14,986 nucleotides of DNA. Origin: Candidatus Methylomirabilota bacterium. GTDB lineage: Bacteria; Methylomirabilota; Methylomirabilia; Methylomirabilales; Methylomirabilaceae. The translations under genes and the position numbers were made by a program. Positions 1-7,603 of the stretch are shown here, one piece after another; within the stretch, counting starts at the first letter, position 1; each line of letters begins with the position of its first letter. The stretch covers positions 1-14,986 of the forward strand of contig PQAQ01000125.1 in NCBI GenBank assembly GCA_003105305.1, in the 5' to 3' direction. A model generated the notes under the pieces. It saw only the letters and a list, made by a program, of their open reading frames with translations. It did no database searches and had not been told where the DNA came from.

Positions 1-429
1 ATGATGGTCGGGCTTCACCTGCTGGTGCGCCGGACCAAGATCGGCAAAGCGATGCGCGCAACGGCCCAGGACAAACAGATGGCCGAATTGGTCGGGATCG
101 ATGTAAATCGGGTGATCAGCGTGACGTTCCTCATCGGATCGGCGCTTGCGGCAGTGGCCGGTGTGATGGTCGGGATGTACTACGGTCTGATCAACTTCTA
201 TATCGGCTACATTTCCGGCATCAAGGCCTTTACCGCCGCCGTGCTGGGAGGGATCGGCAGTATCCCCGGCGCGATGCTGGGCGGGATCCTGTTGGGTCTT
301 ATTGAGAGTCTGGGAGCAGGTTATATCTCCAGTGAGTACAAAGATGTCTTCGCCTTTGCCATCCTGATCCTTGTGCTGATCTTTCGTCCCACCGGCCTGC
401 TGGGCGTCGATACCTCAAAACGCGCCTAG
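1..429 (+). CDS. livH: Branched-chain amino acid ABC transporter permease LivH, C-terminal part (5' end outside window)
   Basis: This is the C-terminal 142 residues of an inner-membrane permease of the LivH type, which forms the translocation path of the Liv/HAAT importer together with LivM. The frame is open from the first base, and LivH proteins are usually about 290-310 residues, so the N-terminal half lies upstream of the window and the ATG at position 1 is internal. Visible family features are the cytoplasmic loop KAMRATAQDKQMAELVGID (residues 17-35), which contacts the ATPase, then hydrophobic helices, a conserved glycine-rich AVLGGIGSIPGAMLGG stretch (about 80-95) and the closing FRPTGLLG motif. 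The gene ends 7 bp before the livM-livG fusion, so they are almost certainly one operon. The family assignment is firm; the substrate (Leu/Ile/Val or another amide or amino acid) cannot be read from this part. Confidence 0.93.
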   Translation: MMVGLHLLVRRTKIGKAMRATAQDKQMAELVGIDVNRVISVTFLIGSALAAVAGVMVGMYYGLINFYIGYISGIKAFTAAVLGGIGSIPGAMLGGILLGLIESLGAGYISSEYKDVFAFAILILVLIFRPTGLLGVDTSKRA

Positions 430-436
430 GCGAGCT

Positions 437-2503
437 ATGCAAGCCTTGTCATATTCCGTTCCATGGTATCGACACCCGCTGGCGAGGATCGTCCTCACCA
501 GTCTCTGGCTTGGTCTGTTGTCGATGCCCCTCATGATCGAGTTGGAGGCGCCCCATTTTGGCCTGGAACGCCCGCTTCTGGTTGCCGGTGTCGTGTTGCT
601 GCTTGGCCTCGTCCAGTGGTTCGTGGCTCAGTCGCAGAGACTTGGGCCGGTCTGGACGGATCGCCTGATGGATGCGGGCGGGGCGGCAGCTCGCAATCTG
701 ACGCGACGGATTGATCGCCGCCTGCTGTACATCCTGGCGCTGGCTGCGGCGCTTGTCATCCCCCTTGGGCTGAACCGGTACTACGTCGACGTGCTGACTC
801 AGGTGGGAATCTATATAACGCTCGCGCTGGGGCTCAACATCGTCGTGGGGCTGGCGGGCCTGTTGAATCTTGGCTACATCGCATTTTACGCGGTAGGGGC
901 CTATGTGTACGGTCTGTTGGCGACACGGATCGACCTGTCGTTCTGGCAGGTCCTGCCGCTTGGAGGGGTTCTGGCGGCGGTCTTCGGTGTTCTGCTCGGC
1001 TTCCCGGCCCTGCGTCTGCGTGGGGATTACCTGGCGATTGTGACGCTGGGGTTCGGCGAGATGATCCGAATCGTCCTGAATAACTGGGATAGCGTCACGG
1101 GCGGACCGAACGGGATTATCGGCATCGCGCGTCCGAGTCTCTTTGGATTCACCTTTTCCCAGCCGATTCACTATTATTACCTGATCCTGGCTGTCGTCCT
1201 ACTGACGATCTTTGCCGTTGATCGGCTCAATCGTTCGCGGCTGGGCCGCGCCTGGACCGCAATGCGTGACGACGAGATTGCCGCGGAGGCGATGGGGATC
1301 GATCTGGTTAAAACCAAGCTGCTGGCGTTCGGTCTCGGCGCGACATGGGCAGGGTTCGCGGGCGTGTGCTTTGCCAGTAAGATGACCTTTATCTCTCCGG
1401 AAAGCTTTACCTTCTTCGAATCGGTTCTGGTTCTCTGCATGGTGGTCCTCGGCGGGATGGGAAGCATACCGGGCGTGATCCTCGGGGCCGCAATGCTGCT
1501 AATCCTGCCGGAGATGATGCGACAATTTGCGCTGTATCGGATGCTGATCTTTGGTGCGGCCATGGTTGGGATGATGGTGATCCGACCGAAAGGATTGCTC
1601 ACCGCGCGACGGCGCGTAGTTCCTCAGTGGCAAAGGGAACATGGTCGCGCCCCCGCGATCGTCGAGCCGCAAGGCGATCCGACGGAATGCGAGCAGTCTG
1701 GTCGGCCATCATCCCACGCGCCGGAGGCGGATGCTATTCTGTTGGAAACACGAGGATTGTCGATCGATTTTGGGGGGCTGCGCGCGCTTGATATGGTCGA
1801 TGTCTGCGTGAAGGCGGGAGAGATTGTGAGTCTGATCGGACCAAACGGAGCGGGCAAAACGACCTTCTTCAATTCTGTCACAGGGCTCTTTGCGCCAGCC
1901 TCAGGCGAGATACGCTATCGCGGGCAAAACCTGGTCGGTCTAAGGCCGCATCAAGTCTGCGCAAAAGGGGTGACCCGGACTTTTCAAAATATCCGGCTGT
2001 TCCACGATATGACGGTGCTTGAAAACGTCATGGTGGGGGGGCACAGTCGAACGCGAGCCGGGGCGCTCGGCGCGATCATCAGACCGAAAGGGGTCACCAG
2101 GGAAGAGACCGAGCTGATGGCGAAGGCCATCGATCTGCTGCGGTTCGTGGGGCTCTGGGAGAAGGGCAATCTCTGGGCAAGCCAGCTTCCCTACGGCGAT
2201 CAGCGACGGCTCGAGATCGCCAGGGCGATGGCGAGCGAGCCGACGCTCTTACTGCTGGATGAGCCGGCCGCCGGAATGAATCCTCAGGAGACCAACGCCC
2301 TCATGGACCTGATCTACGCGATTCGCGCTCGGGGCATCACTGTTCTGCTGATCGAACATCATATGAAGTTGGTGATGGGCATCTCGGAACGGATCGTCGT
2401 GCTCGATCACGGGGTGAAGATTGCAGAAGGCGTCCCGGCGGAGATCAAGGCGGATTCCAGGGTCATCGGCGCCTATCTGGGGAAAGCGGCGGACCATGCT
2501 TAG
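437..2503 (+). CDS. livM-livG: Fused branched-chain amino acid transporter permease LivM and ATPase LivG
   Basis: One 688-residue frame joins two Liv subunits that are more often separate. Residues 1-390 are the permease: two extra N-terminal hydrophobic segments (about 18-35 and 46-66), a polar stretch, then the LivM core with GLAGLLNLGYIAFYAVGAY (138-156), the coupling loop RAWTAMRDDEIAAEAMGID (271-289) and VLGGMGSIPGVILG (337-350). Residues 391-432 are a polar linker. Residues 433-688 are the ATPase: Walker A GPNGAGKT (468-475), Q-loop TFQNIR (515-520), signature LPYGDQRR (584-591), Walker B LLLLDEP (604-610) and the H-loop histidine in LLIEHHM (637-643). The nucleotide-binding site looks intact. 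The ribosome binding site is weak (AGG 7 bp upstream). The frame lies 7 bp after livH and overlaps livF by 8 bp. Related fusions are known in other bacteria, so the join is probably genuine and not a sequencing error. Confidence 0.94.
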   Translation: MQALSYSVPWYRHPLARIVLTSLWLGLLSMPLMIELEAPHFGLERPLLVAGVVLLLGLVQWFVAQSQRLGPVWTDRLMDAGGAAARNLTRRIDRRLLYILALAAALVIPLGLNRYYVDVLTQVGIYITLALGLNIVVGLAGLLNLGYIAFYAVGAYVYGLLATRIDLSFWQVLPLGGVLAAVFGVLLGFPALRLRGDYLAIVTLGFGEMIRIVLNNWDSVTGGPNGIIGIARPSLFGFTFSQPIHYYYLILAVVLLTIFAVDRLNRSRLGRAWTAMRDDEIAAEAMGIDLVKTKLLAFGLGATWAGFAGVCFASKMTFISPESFTFFESVLVLCMVVLGGMGSIPGVILGAAMLLILPEMMRQFALYRMLIFGAAMVGMMVIRPKGLLTARRRVVPQWQREHGRAPAIVEPQGDPTECEQSGRPSSHAPEADAILLETRGLSIDFGGLRALDMVDVCVKAGEIVSLIGPNGAGKTTFFNSVTGLFAPASGEIRYRGQNLVGLRPHQVCAKGVTRTFQNIRLFHDMTVLENVMVGGHSRTRAGALGAIIRPKGVTREETELMAKAIDLLRFVGLWEKGNLWASQLPYGDQRRLEIARAMASEPTLLLLDEPAAGMNPQETNALMDLIYAIRARGITVLLIEHHMKLVMGISERIVVLDHGVKIAEGVPAEIKADSRVIGAYLGKAADHA

Positions 2504-3200
2504 CCTGAAGGAGGTTCATCTGCATTACGGCGCCATCCATGCGCTCAAGGGGATCAGTCTTGAGGTGCGGCAGGGTGAGATCGTGACGCTGATCGGTGCG
2601 AACGGCGCCGGGAAGTCGTCGACGCTGATGGCGATCTCCGGCATCCACAGACCGACCAGCGGACGAATCAGCCTCGAGGGCGACGACCTGACGCACCTGC
2701 CTAGTCACGCCATCGTCAGGCGGGGCATCTCGCAGGTTCCTGAGGGACGGCGGATCTTCCCGACGTTGACCGTTCTGGAAAACCTGGAGATGGGGGCCTA
2801 CACTCGAGCCGTCTCCGCCGAGATCCGGCGCGATCTGGATCGGGTCTTCCAGCTCTTCCCCCTCCTCAAAGATCGCCGGTCCCAGCCTGGCGGAACGCTT
2901 TCCGGGGGAGAACAGCAGATGCTTGCGATTGGCCGCGCGCTGATGGGGCGGCCGCGGCTTCTGCTGCTGGATGAGCCGTCATTGGGGCTTGCCCCCAAAT
3001 TGGTGGAGACCATCTTCGAGGTGATTCAGGAGATCAATGCCCAATCCACGACGATTTTGCTGGTGGAGCAAAACGCGCATATGGCGCTGCGGATCGCGGC
3101 AAAAGGCTACGTGATGGAGGTCGGTCGGATCGTGTTATGCGATGACGCTGACAACCTTCTCGCGAACGGTGACGTTCGGAGCGCCTACCTGGGGGAGTAG
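2496..3200 (+). CDS. livF: Branched-chain amino acid ABC transporter ATPase LivF
   Basis: This is the second cytoplasmic ATPase of the Liv importer, which pairs with the LivG half of the preceding fusion to drive uptake. I chose the ATG at 2496 because it gives MLSLKEVHLHYG, the normal LivF N-terminus, and 234 residues, the usual length; the frame is open further upstream but only inside livG. Visible motifs are Walker A GANGAGKS (34-41), signature LSGGEQQM (135-142), Walker B LLLLDEP (155-161), and LLVEQN in the switch region, where LivF proteins typically carry Gln in place of His. The VPEGRRIFPTLTVLENLEMG stretch (81-100) is also typical of LivF. The start overlaps the end of the livM-livG frame by 8 bp, which indicates translational coupling. 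Confidence 0.95.
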   Translation: MLSLKEVHLHYGAIHALKGISLEVRQGEIVTLIGANGAGKSSTLMAISGIHRPTSGRISLEGDDLTHLPSHAIVRRGISQVPEGRRIFPTLTVLENLEMGAYTRAVSAEIRRDLDRVFQLFPLLKDRRSQPGGTLSGGEQQMLAIGRALMGRPRLLLLDEPSLGLAPKLVETIFEVIQEINAQSTTILLVEQNAHMALRIAAKGYVMEVGRIVLCDDADNLLANGDVRSAYLGE

Positions 3201-3207
3201 CCGGAGA

Positions 3208-3894
3208 TTGACTCAAGCAGGGTGTCGACCGACCGGGCAAGCTGTAAGGCACAGCCTCGCGTTGAAGACCGCGTCGGTGTCGATGCTTGCGCGAGCAGCG
3301 TCGGTGCTTCAGCGGGGTGGTCTCGTGGCGTTTCCGACGGATACGCTGTACGCTCTCGGCGCCGACGCCTCAAGTCTGCCGGCCATCGAGCGCGTGTTTG
3401 CGGCGAAGGATCGTCGTTTGACCAGCCCCATCCCGCTACTGGTCGCCGATCTTGCCATGGCGATCCGACTGGTCGGCACGCTCCCAGAAGCGGCTGTTCG
3501 GCTTGCCGAGCGCTGGTGGCCGGGCCCGCTTACCCTCGTCGTGCCAGCCCCGCACAGTATCTGTCCGTTGCTGACGGCCGGAACCGGCCGAATCGGCCTC
3601 AGGGCTCCTGATGCGGCAATTGCGCACGCGCTGATCTGTCAGTTTGGCGGTCCCGTCACCGGGACCAGCGCGAACCGATCGGGAGGCACGGATCCCCTGA
3701 ATGCTCCGGAGGTACTGCGTCAGCTCGGGAATCGCGTAGATCTCATCCTTGATGGCGGTCCCGTGACCGGAGGACGCTCATCAACCGTCGTGGATGTCAC
3801 GGTAAGTCCCCCCGTGATTATCAGACAGGGTCCGGTCCGACAAGAGGCGATTCTGCGTCTGCTGGGATTCGCGAAAAACCCGCCACACAAATAG
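3208..3894 (+). CDS. tsaC: Threonylcarbamoyl-AMP synthase (TsaC/Sua5/YrdC family)
   Basis: Family members make threonylcarbamoyl-AMP from threonine, bicarbonate and ATP, the first step of t6A37 formation on ANN-decoding tRNAs. The protein carries GGLVAFPTDTLYALGAD near the N-terminus, a KxR element in KDRRLTSPIPLLV, WWPGPLTLV, the SANRSGG nucleotide-binding segment and STVVDVT. These are the YrdC-domain landmarks in the right order. It lacks the extra C-terminal Sua5 domain, so it is TsaC-like. The start is uncertain. TTG 3208 follows GGGGGAG at 3191-3197 and leaves a 7 bp gap after livF; ATG 3283 gives a shorter protein that keeps the whole YrdC domain but has no clear ribosome binding site; ATG 3142 would overlap livF by 59 bp. 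Position suggests read-through from the liv operon, although the functions are unrelated. Confidence 0.88.
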   Translation: MTQAGCRPTGQAVRHSLALKTASVSMLARAASVLQRGGLVAFPTDTLYALGADASSLPAIERVFAAKDRRLTSPIPLLVADLAMAIRLVGTLPEAAVRLAERWWPGPLTLVVPAPHSICPLLTAGTGRIGLRAPDAAIAHALICQFGGPVTGTSANRSGGTDPLNAPEVLRQLGNRVDLILDGGPVTGGRSSTVVDVTVSPPVIIRQGPVRQEAILRLLGFAKNPPHK

Positions 3895-3927
3895 GCCCGG
3901 CGTCCAACTGTAGTCCTCTGAAAGCCT

Positions 3928-3956
3928 TTGGAGAGTCTGCGAAAATGTGCTAAAAA
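3928..3956 (+). promoter_or_regulatory. Possible promoter for the Rsh gene
   Basis: TTGGAG (3928-3933) lies 17 bp before TAAAAA (3951-3956), and the latter is preceded by TGC, giving an extended -10 element. Both hexamers are imperfect. The 107 bp gap 3895-4001 is the only non-coding space before the Rsh gene, and its AT-rich 3941-3970 section contrasts with the GC-rich surroundings. A 7 bp inverted repeat GTCCAAC (3902-3908) / GTTGGAC (3973-3979) flanks it. This is an inference from sequence only. Confidence 0.35.
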
Positions 3957-4001
3957 TAGACTATTAGTATGGGTTGGACCCAGCGGAATCAGTAAACAAA
4001 C

Positions 4002-6155
4002 ATGGGTACGAAAACCGTGGGAATCGAGCCGATTCTCGAGCGCGTGCGCGCCGCCTCACCGGATGCGGATGTAGACCTGCTGCGGCGCGCCTACGACTTC
4101 GCGGCCAGAGGGCACCGAGGGCAGGAACGTATCTCGGGAGAGCCTTATCTATCGCACCCGATCGCCGTCGCGGAGATTGTGCTGGACCTCAGGATGGATG
4201 TGGCGAGCATTGCCGCCGCGCTTCTGCACGATGTGGTTGAAGATACCCATGCCTCTCTGGAAGAGGTGAAAGAGGCCTTCGGCAGTGAAATCGGGGACCT
4301 CGTAGACGGCCTTACGAAGATCAGCAAACTTCCCTTTGGCACTCGCCAGGAGCATCAGGCCGAAAATCTTCGGAAGATGGTGCTGGCGATGTCGAAAGAT
4401 ATCCGGGTGATCTTGATCAAGCTGGCTGATCGGCTCCACAATATGCGAACCCTCGAACCGCTTCGCGAGGAGAAGCGTCGGTTGATCGCCCGGGAGACGC
4501 TCGATCTCTACGCGCCCATCGCCCATCGCCTGGGTATCCACTGGATGAAGGCCGAGTTCGAGGACCTGGCGCTCCGTCACCTCGAACGCGAGGTCTATCA
4601 GGATCTGGCCGCGCGGATCGCGAAGAAACGGCGGGAGCGCGAGAAAGATATTAATGAAGTGGTAGGAATTCTCCAGCAAAAATTAACTGAGGTCGGCATC
4701 CGGACCCAGATTGCCGGCCGCCCGAAGCATTTCTTCAGTATTTACAAGAAGATGCGCGATCAACAGAAGGATTTCGATGAGATTTATGACCTGACCGCGG
4801 TTCGGGTGATTACCGAATCGGTCAGGGATTGCTACGGATCGCTGGGCGTCATCCACTCGCTGTGGAAGCCGATCCCCGGCCGGTTCAAGGATTTCATTGC
4901 GATGCCGAAGTCGAACATGTATCAATCGTTGCACACCACGGTCATCGGGCCGATCGGTGAACCGGTCGAGATCCAGATTCGAACTCAGGAGATGCATAAA
5001 ACGGCTGAGGAGGGGATCGCGGCCCACTGGGTCTATAAGGAGGGAAAGGCGGCCCTTGACCAGGGGGACAAAGGGTTTGCCTGGATTCGTCAGCTTCTGG
5101 AGTGGCAGCGTGATCTCAAAGACAGTCGGGAGTTTCTGGAAACGGTTAAGGTTGACCTGTTTCCTGATGAGGTCTACGTGTTTACGCCGAACGGGGATGT
5201 GAAAAGTTTTCCCAAGGGCGCATGTCCTATCGACTTCGCCTTCGGCGTTCATACTGATATCGGTCTCAGATGTGTAGGGGCCAGGGCCAACGGCCGCCTC
5301 GTTCCGTTGCGTTACGAACTGCAGCATGGCGACATTATCGAGATCCTGACGGATTCCAAACACCATCCGAGCCGCGACTGGCTGAAGCTGGTGAAGACCT
5401 CGCGAGCGAGAGGCCGGATCAAGCAGTGGATTAAGAATGAAGAGAAGGTCCGGAGCATCAGTCTCGGAAAGGACCTGTTGGAGAAGGAGCTTCGGCGACT
5501 GGGCAAGAGCCCCGCTCAGGTCCTGAAACCGGAGGCGATGGCGAAGGTTCTGACCGGCTCTGGCTATGCGACCCCGGACGACTTTTTTGAGACCGTCGGC
5601 TTTGGCAAGCTTTCCCCGCGTCAGGCGATCAGCAAGCTCTTGCCTGTCGAAGAGCTGTCGCATGAGGGGGAGGCGAAGCCGGAGCGAAAGATCCGCCAGG
5701 AATCGGATGAGGGCGTTGCCCTCATGGGGGCGCACGATTTTCTGATTCGGTTTGCCCGTTGTTGCAACCCGCTGCCCGGCGATGAGATTGTCGGATTCAT
5801 TACACGTGGACGCGGCGTCTCGGTTCACGCCGCGGATTGTTCAAATCTCGATCAACTGCTGTACGACCCTGATCGAAAGATCAACGTCTCATGGGATGCG
5901 GCGCCGAAGGCATCCCACCAGGTCAAAATCCGCGTGATGATCGGGAAGGATCGACCAGGTATCCTGGCCGCGATCAGTACGGCGATCTCCTCAACCAAGA
6001 CCAACATTGCTCAGGCCGATATTCGTGTGACGGAAGACCGGAGGGGGTTGAATACCTTTACACTCGAGGTGTCCGATCTCAAGCAGCTTCAGTCGGCGAT
6101 GAGGGCCATTCGCCAGATCGACGGGGTAATGGGTGTCGAGCGTCTTCGCGGATGA
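4002..6155 (+). CDS. rsh: Bifunctional (p)ppGpp synthetase/hydrolase (Rel/SpoT, long RSH)
   Basis: This long RelA/SpoT homologue (717 residues) makes and degrades the stringent-response alarmone (p)ppGpp. Domains in order: HD hydrolase (about 25-190) with H52, H76-D77, E80-D81 and D143 in LADRLHN, the metal and catalytic residues of an active hydrolase; synthetase (about 225-345) with GRPKHFFSIYKKM, YDLTAVRVI, the RFKD motif (294-297), YQSLH and EIQIRT; TGS (about 387-450); helical region; the conserved-cysteine segment RFARCCNPLPGDEIVG (583-598); and ACT (about 640-715). RFKD is the RxKD form seen in bifunctional enzymes, whereas monofunctional RelA has ExDD. An in-frame TAA at 3993 makes ATG 4002 the first usable ATG; it has no obvious Shine-Dalgarno, and GTG 4017 is an alternative. 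The gene is transcribed alone, convergent with rpmB. Confidence 0.95.
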   Translation: MGTKTVGIEPILERVRAASPDADVDLLRRAYDFAARGHRGQERISGEPYLSHPIAVAEIVLDLRMDVASIAAALLHDVVEDTHASLEEVKEAFGSEIGDLVDGLTKISKLPFGTRQEHQAENLRKMVLAMSKDIRVILIKLADRLHNMRTLEPLREEKRRLIARETLDLYAPIAHRLGIHWMKAEFEDLALRHLEREVYQDLAARIAKKRREREKDINEVVGILQQKLTEVGIRTQIAGRPKHFFSIYKKMRDQQKDFDEIYDLTAVRVITESVRDCYGSLGVIHSLWKPIPGRFKDFIAMPKSNMYQSLHTTVIGPIGEPVEIQIRTQEMHKTAEEGIAAHWVYKEGKAALDQGDKGFAWIRQLLEWQRDLKDSREFLETVKVDLFPDEVYVFTPNGDVKSFPKGACPIDFAFGVHTDIGLRCVGARANGRLVPLRYELQHGDIIEILTDSKHHPSRDWLKLVKTSRARGRIKQWIKNEEKVRSISLGKDLLEKELRRLGKSPAQVLKPEAMAKVLTGSGYATPDDFFETVGFGKLSPRQAISKLLPVEELSHEGEAKPERKIRQESDEGVALMGAHDFLIRFARCCNPLPGDEIVGFITRGRGVSVHAADCSNLDQLLYDPDRKINVSWDAAPKASHQVKIRVMIGKDRPGILAAISTAISSTKTNIAQADIRVTEDRRGLNTFTLEVSDLKQLQSAMRAIRQIDGVMGVERLRG

Positions 6156-6203
6156 CGAACCACGAGATCGCCCCATGGCAACCAACGATGCGCGGCTGTC
6201 GTT

Positions 6204-6407
6204 TTATCCGGCCTTCTGGACGCGCCCGGATCGCAAACAGCGGGTGCAAAGCGCGATGAAGCGGCGAGCGCCGTTCACCACAACATGATGGCGCGAAATG
6301 TTGATCTGCTGGCGGCGCTTGCTGACATTGTGCGCATGGCTGATCTGATTACTGACTCGCGGACCTCGTCCGCAGATCTCGCACTGACTGGAATGTGTGA
6401 CCGACAT
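6204..6407 (-). CDS. rpmB: 50S ribosomal protein L28, zinc-ribbon (four-cysteine) form
   Basis: This 67-residue basic protein reads from ATG 6407 and stops with TAA at 6206-6204. The core SNQISHAHNVSKRRQQINI (residues 19-37) matches the L28 signature (N-x-x-SHA-x-N-x-[ST]KRR). Two CxxC pairs, C9/C12 and C54/C57, make it the zinc-binding C+ form. The start is decided by an excellent Shine-Dalgarno, GGAGG (6418-6414 on this strand), 6 to 7 bases before ATG; the frame is open further upstream but that part resembles nothing. It is the only minus-strand gene in the window, convergent with rsh (48 bp between stops) and divergent from rsmD. L28 sits in the large subunit near the E site. In many bacteria rpmB lies near recG-rsmD-coaD; here recG is absent. 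Confidence 0.92.
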   Translation of the reverse strand: MSVTHSSQCEICGRGPRVSNQISHAHNVSKRRQQINISRHHVVVNGARRFIALCTRCLRSGRVQKAG

Positions 6408-6461
6408 CGCACTACCTCCGACGGTTGGTGGCCATTGAATGATCGTTCGTAACGGAAGGTT

Positions 6462-6490
6462 ATTATACGGCAGCCAGTCCGTAAAATCAA
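6462..6490 (-). promoter_or_regulatory. Sigma-70-type promoter of rpmB
   Basis: On the minus strand TTGATT (6490-6485) is followed after 17 bp by a perfect TATAAT (6467-6462). Transcription would begin near 6455 and give a leader of roughly 48 nt before the rpmB ATG. This is one of the two best matches to the housekeeping consensus in the window. The divergent rsmD start at 6524 is close by. A TATTAT overlaps the same AT-rich spot on the + strand, but no well-spaced -35 accompanies it. Confidence 0.8.
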
Positions 6491-6523
6491 GCAGTAGAGC
6501 AAACATCCGGTCGGATAGGACGC

Positions 6524-7081
6524 ATGAGGGTAATCGGCGGCCTCGCCAGGGGGCGACGGATACTGGCTCCTCGCGGAAGAGGGACGAGACCGACATCAGA
6601 CTATCTGCGCGAACTGCTCTTCAATCTGCTGGCGCAGCAGATTGAGGGCAGGACGTTTCTCGATCTGTACGCCGGAACCGGCGCGGTGGGGATCGAGGCC
6701 CTGAGCCGCGGCGCGGCGGCGGCTGTGTTCGTTGAGCATAGTCGATCGGCTCTTGCGATGCTCTACCGAAATCTCGAGATGTCCGGGTTCCGTGATCGGG
6801 CGGAGGTCGTCCCGATAGAGGTTCTCCGATACCTGCGCCGGGCGACTTGCGAATCACGACAGTTCGACCTGATCTTTTTGGATCCGCCATACCTGCATGC
6901 CGACACGGGGACGGCCATTGATGTGATCGCGTCGACGGCGCTGCTCACGCCAAACGGCACGGCGATTCTGGAGCGATCGACGAAGCTCGCCCCGGTCAGG
7001 ATTCCCACGGGGCTGACGCTGATTCGTGAAGTTCGACACGGCAATACGGCGCTTCAACTGTACCAACGAGAGGTAAGCTGA
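6524..7081 (+). CDS. rsmD: 16S rRNA (guanine966-N2)-methyltransferase RsmD
   Basis: The family methylates N2 of G966 in 16S rRNA on the assembling small subunit, using S-adenosylmethionine. The 185-residue protein is of normal length. It opens with MRVIGGLARGR and TRPTSDYLRELLFNLL (21-36), the RsmD N-terminal signature. The SAM-binding loop FLDLYAGTGAVGIEALSRGA follows (45-64), then E71 after strand 2 and the catalytic motif DPPY (120-123) within FDLIFLDPPY. The upstream ribosome binding site is weak (AGGA 6517-6520). The gene ends 2 bp before coaD, and the rsmD-coaD pair is a very common arrangement in bacteria. Its promoter must lie in 6408-6523, divergent from rpmB, or further upstream. 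Confidence 0.94.
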   Translation: MRVIGGLARGRRILAPRGRGTRPTSDYLRELLFNLLAQQIEGRTFLDLYAGTGAVGIEALSRGAAAAVFVEHSRSALAMLYRNLEMSGFRDRAEVVPIEVLRYLRRATCESRQFDLIFLDPPYLHADTGTAIDVIASTALLTPNGTAILERSTKLAPVRIPTGLTLIREVRHGNTALQLYQREVS

Positions 7082-7083
7082 CG

Positions 7084-7563
7084 ATGCTCGCTATCTATGC
7101 CGGGACGTTCGATCCGTTCACCTTCGGGCATATCGATCTCGCCAGACGGGCCCACCGTCTGTTTTCGAGGCTCGTGATTGCCGTGAGCACGAACCCGGAG
7201 AAGGCCACGCTGTTCACCCTTGCGGAACGACAGCGGATCATTCGGGACGCCGTTCGTGGTATGCGAGGCGTCTCCGTGGATGGCTTTGACGGTCTGTTGG
7301 TGGACTATGTGCGTCGACGGGGCGGGCGTGTAATTATTCGAGGTCTGCGAGCGCTTTCCGACTTCGAATACGAATTTCAGATGGCGCTGATGAATCGAAA
7401 GTTGAACGATGAGATCGAAACCGTGTTCCTGACGCCCCATGAGCAATATACCTATCTCAGCTCTCGACTGGTGAAGGAGATCGCGCTGCTCGGCGGCGAC
7501 GTCTCCCAGTTTGTGACGCCGATGGTCGAGAGGATGCTGAAAGAACGGATCGACCCGCGTTAG
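7084..7563 (+). CDS. coaD: Phosphopantetheine adenylyltransferase CoaD
   Basis: CoaD transfers AMP from ATP to 4'-phosphopantetheine, giving dephospho-CoA in the penultimate step of coenzyme A synthesis. The 159-residue protein has the expected length and landmarks: the nucleotidyltransferase motif GTFDPFTFGHID (7-18), with T13 and H16 of the T/HxGH element; the pantetheine pocket segment IIRGLRALSDFEYEFQMAL; NRKL; and YTYLSSRLVKEIALLGGDVS, which holds the second ATP-binding (SSR/TLVKE) motif. GAGGT at 7071-7075 lies at the end of rsmD in good position for ATG 7084. The gap after rsmD is 2 bp, so the two are co-transcribed. Nothing in the active site looks altered. Confidence 0.96.
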   Translation: MLAIYAGTFDPFTFGHIDLARRAHRLFSRLVIAVSTNPEKATLFTLAERQRIIRDAVRGMRGVSVDGFDGLLVDYVRRRGGRVIIRGLRALSDFEYEFQMALMNRKLNDEIETVFLTPHEQYTYLSSRLVKEIALLGGDVSQFVTPMVERMLKERIDPR

Positions 7564-7603
7564 GGAAGAGAACTGAAACAGCAACCATACGGAGATATGA
7601 ACA

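Noticed and set aside
4683..5828. Long minus-strand open frame (381 codons) opposite the Rsh gene
   Set aside because: It is antisense to a gene with full domain and motif support, its translation is rich in Arg/Gln/Asp with no recognisable motif, and GC-rich genes often give such mirror frames. The same applies to minus-strand frames at 449-1171, 7054-7923, 8631-9584 and 13654-14565.
6156..6203. Bidirectional terminator between rsh and rpmB
   Set aside because: I found no convincing GC-rich stem with flanking T/A tracts in these 48 bp.
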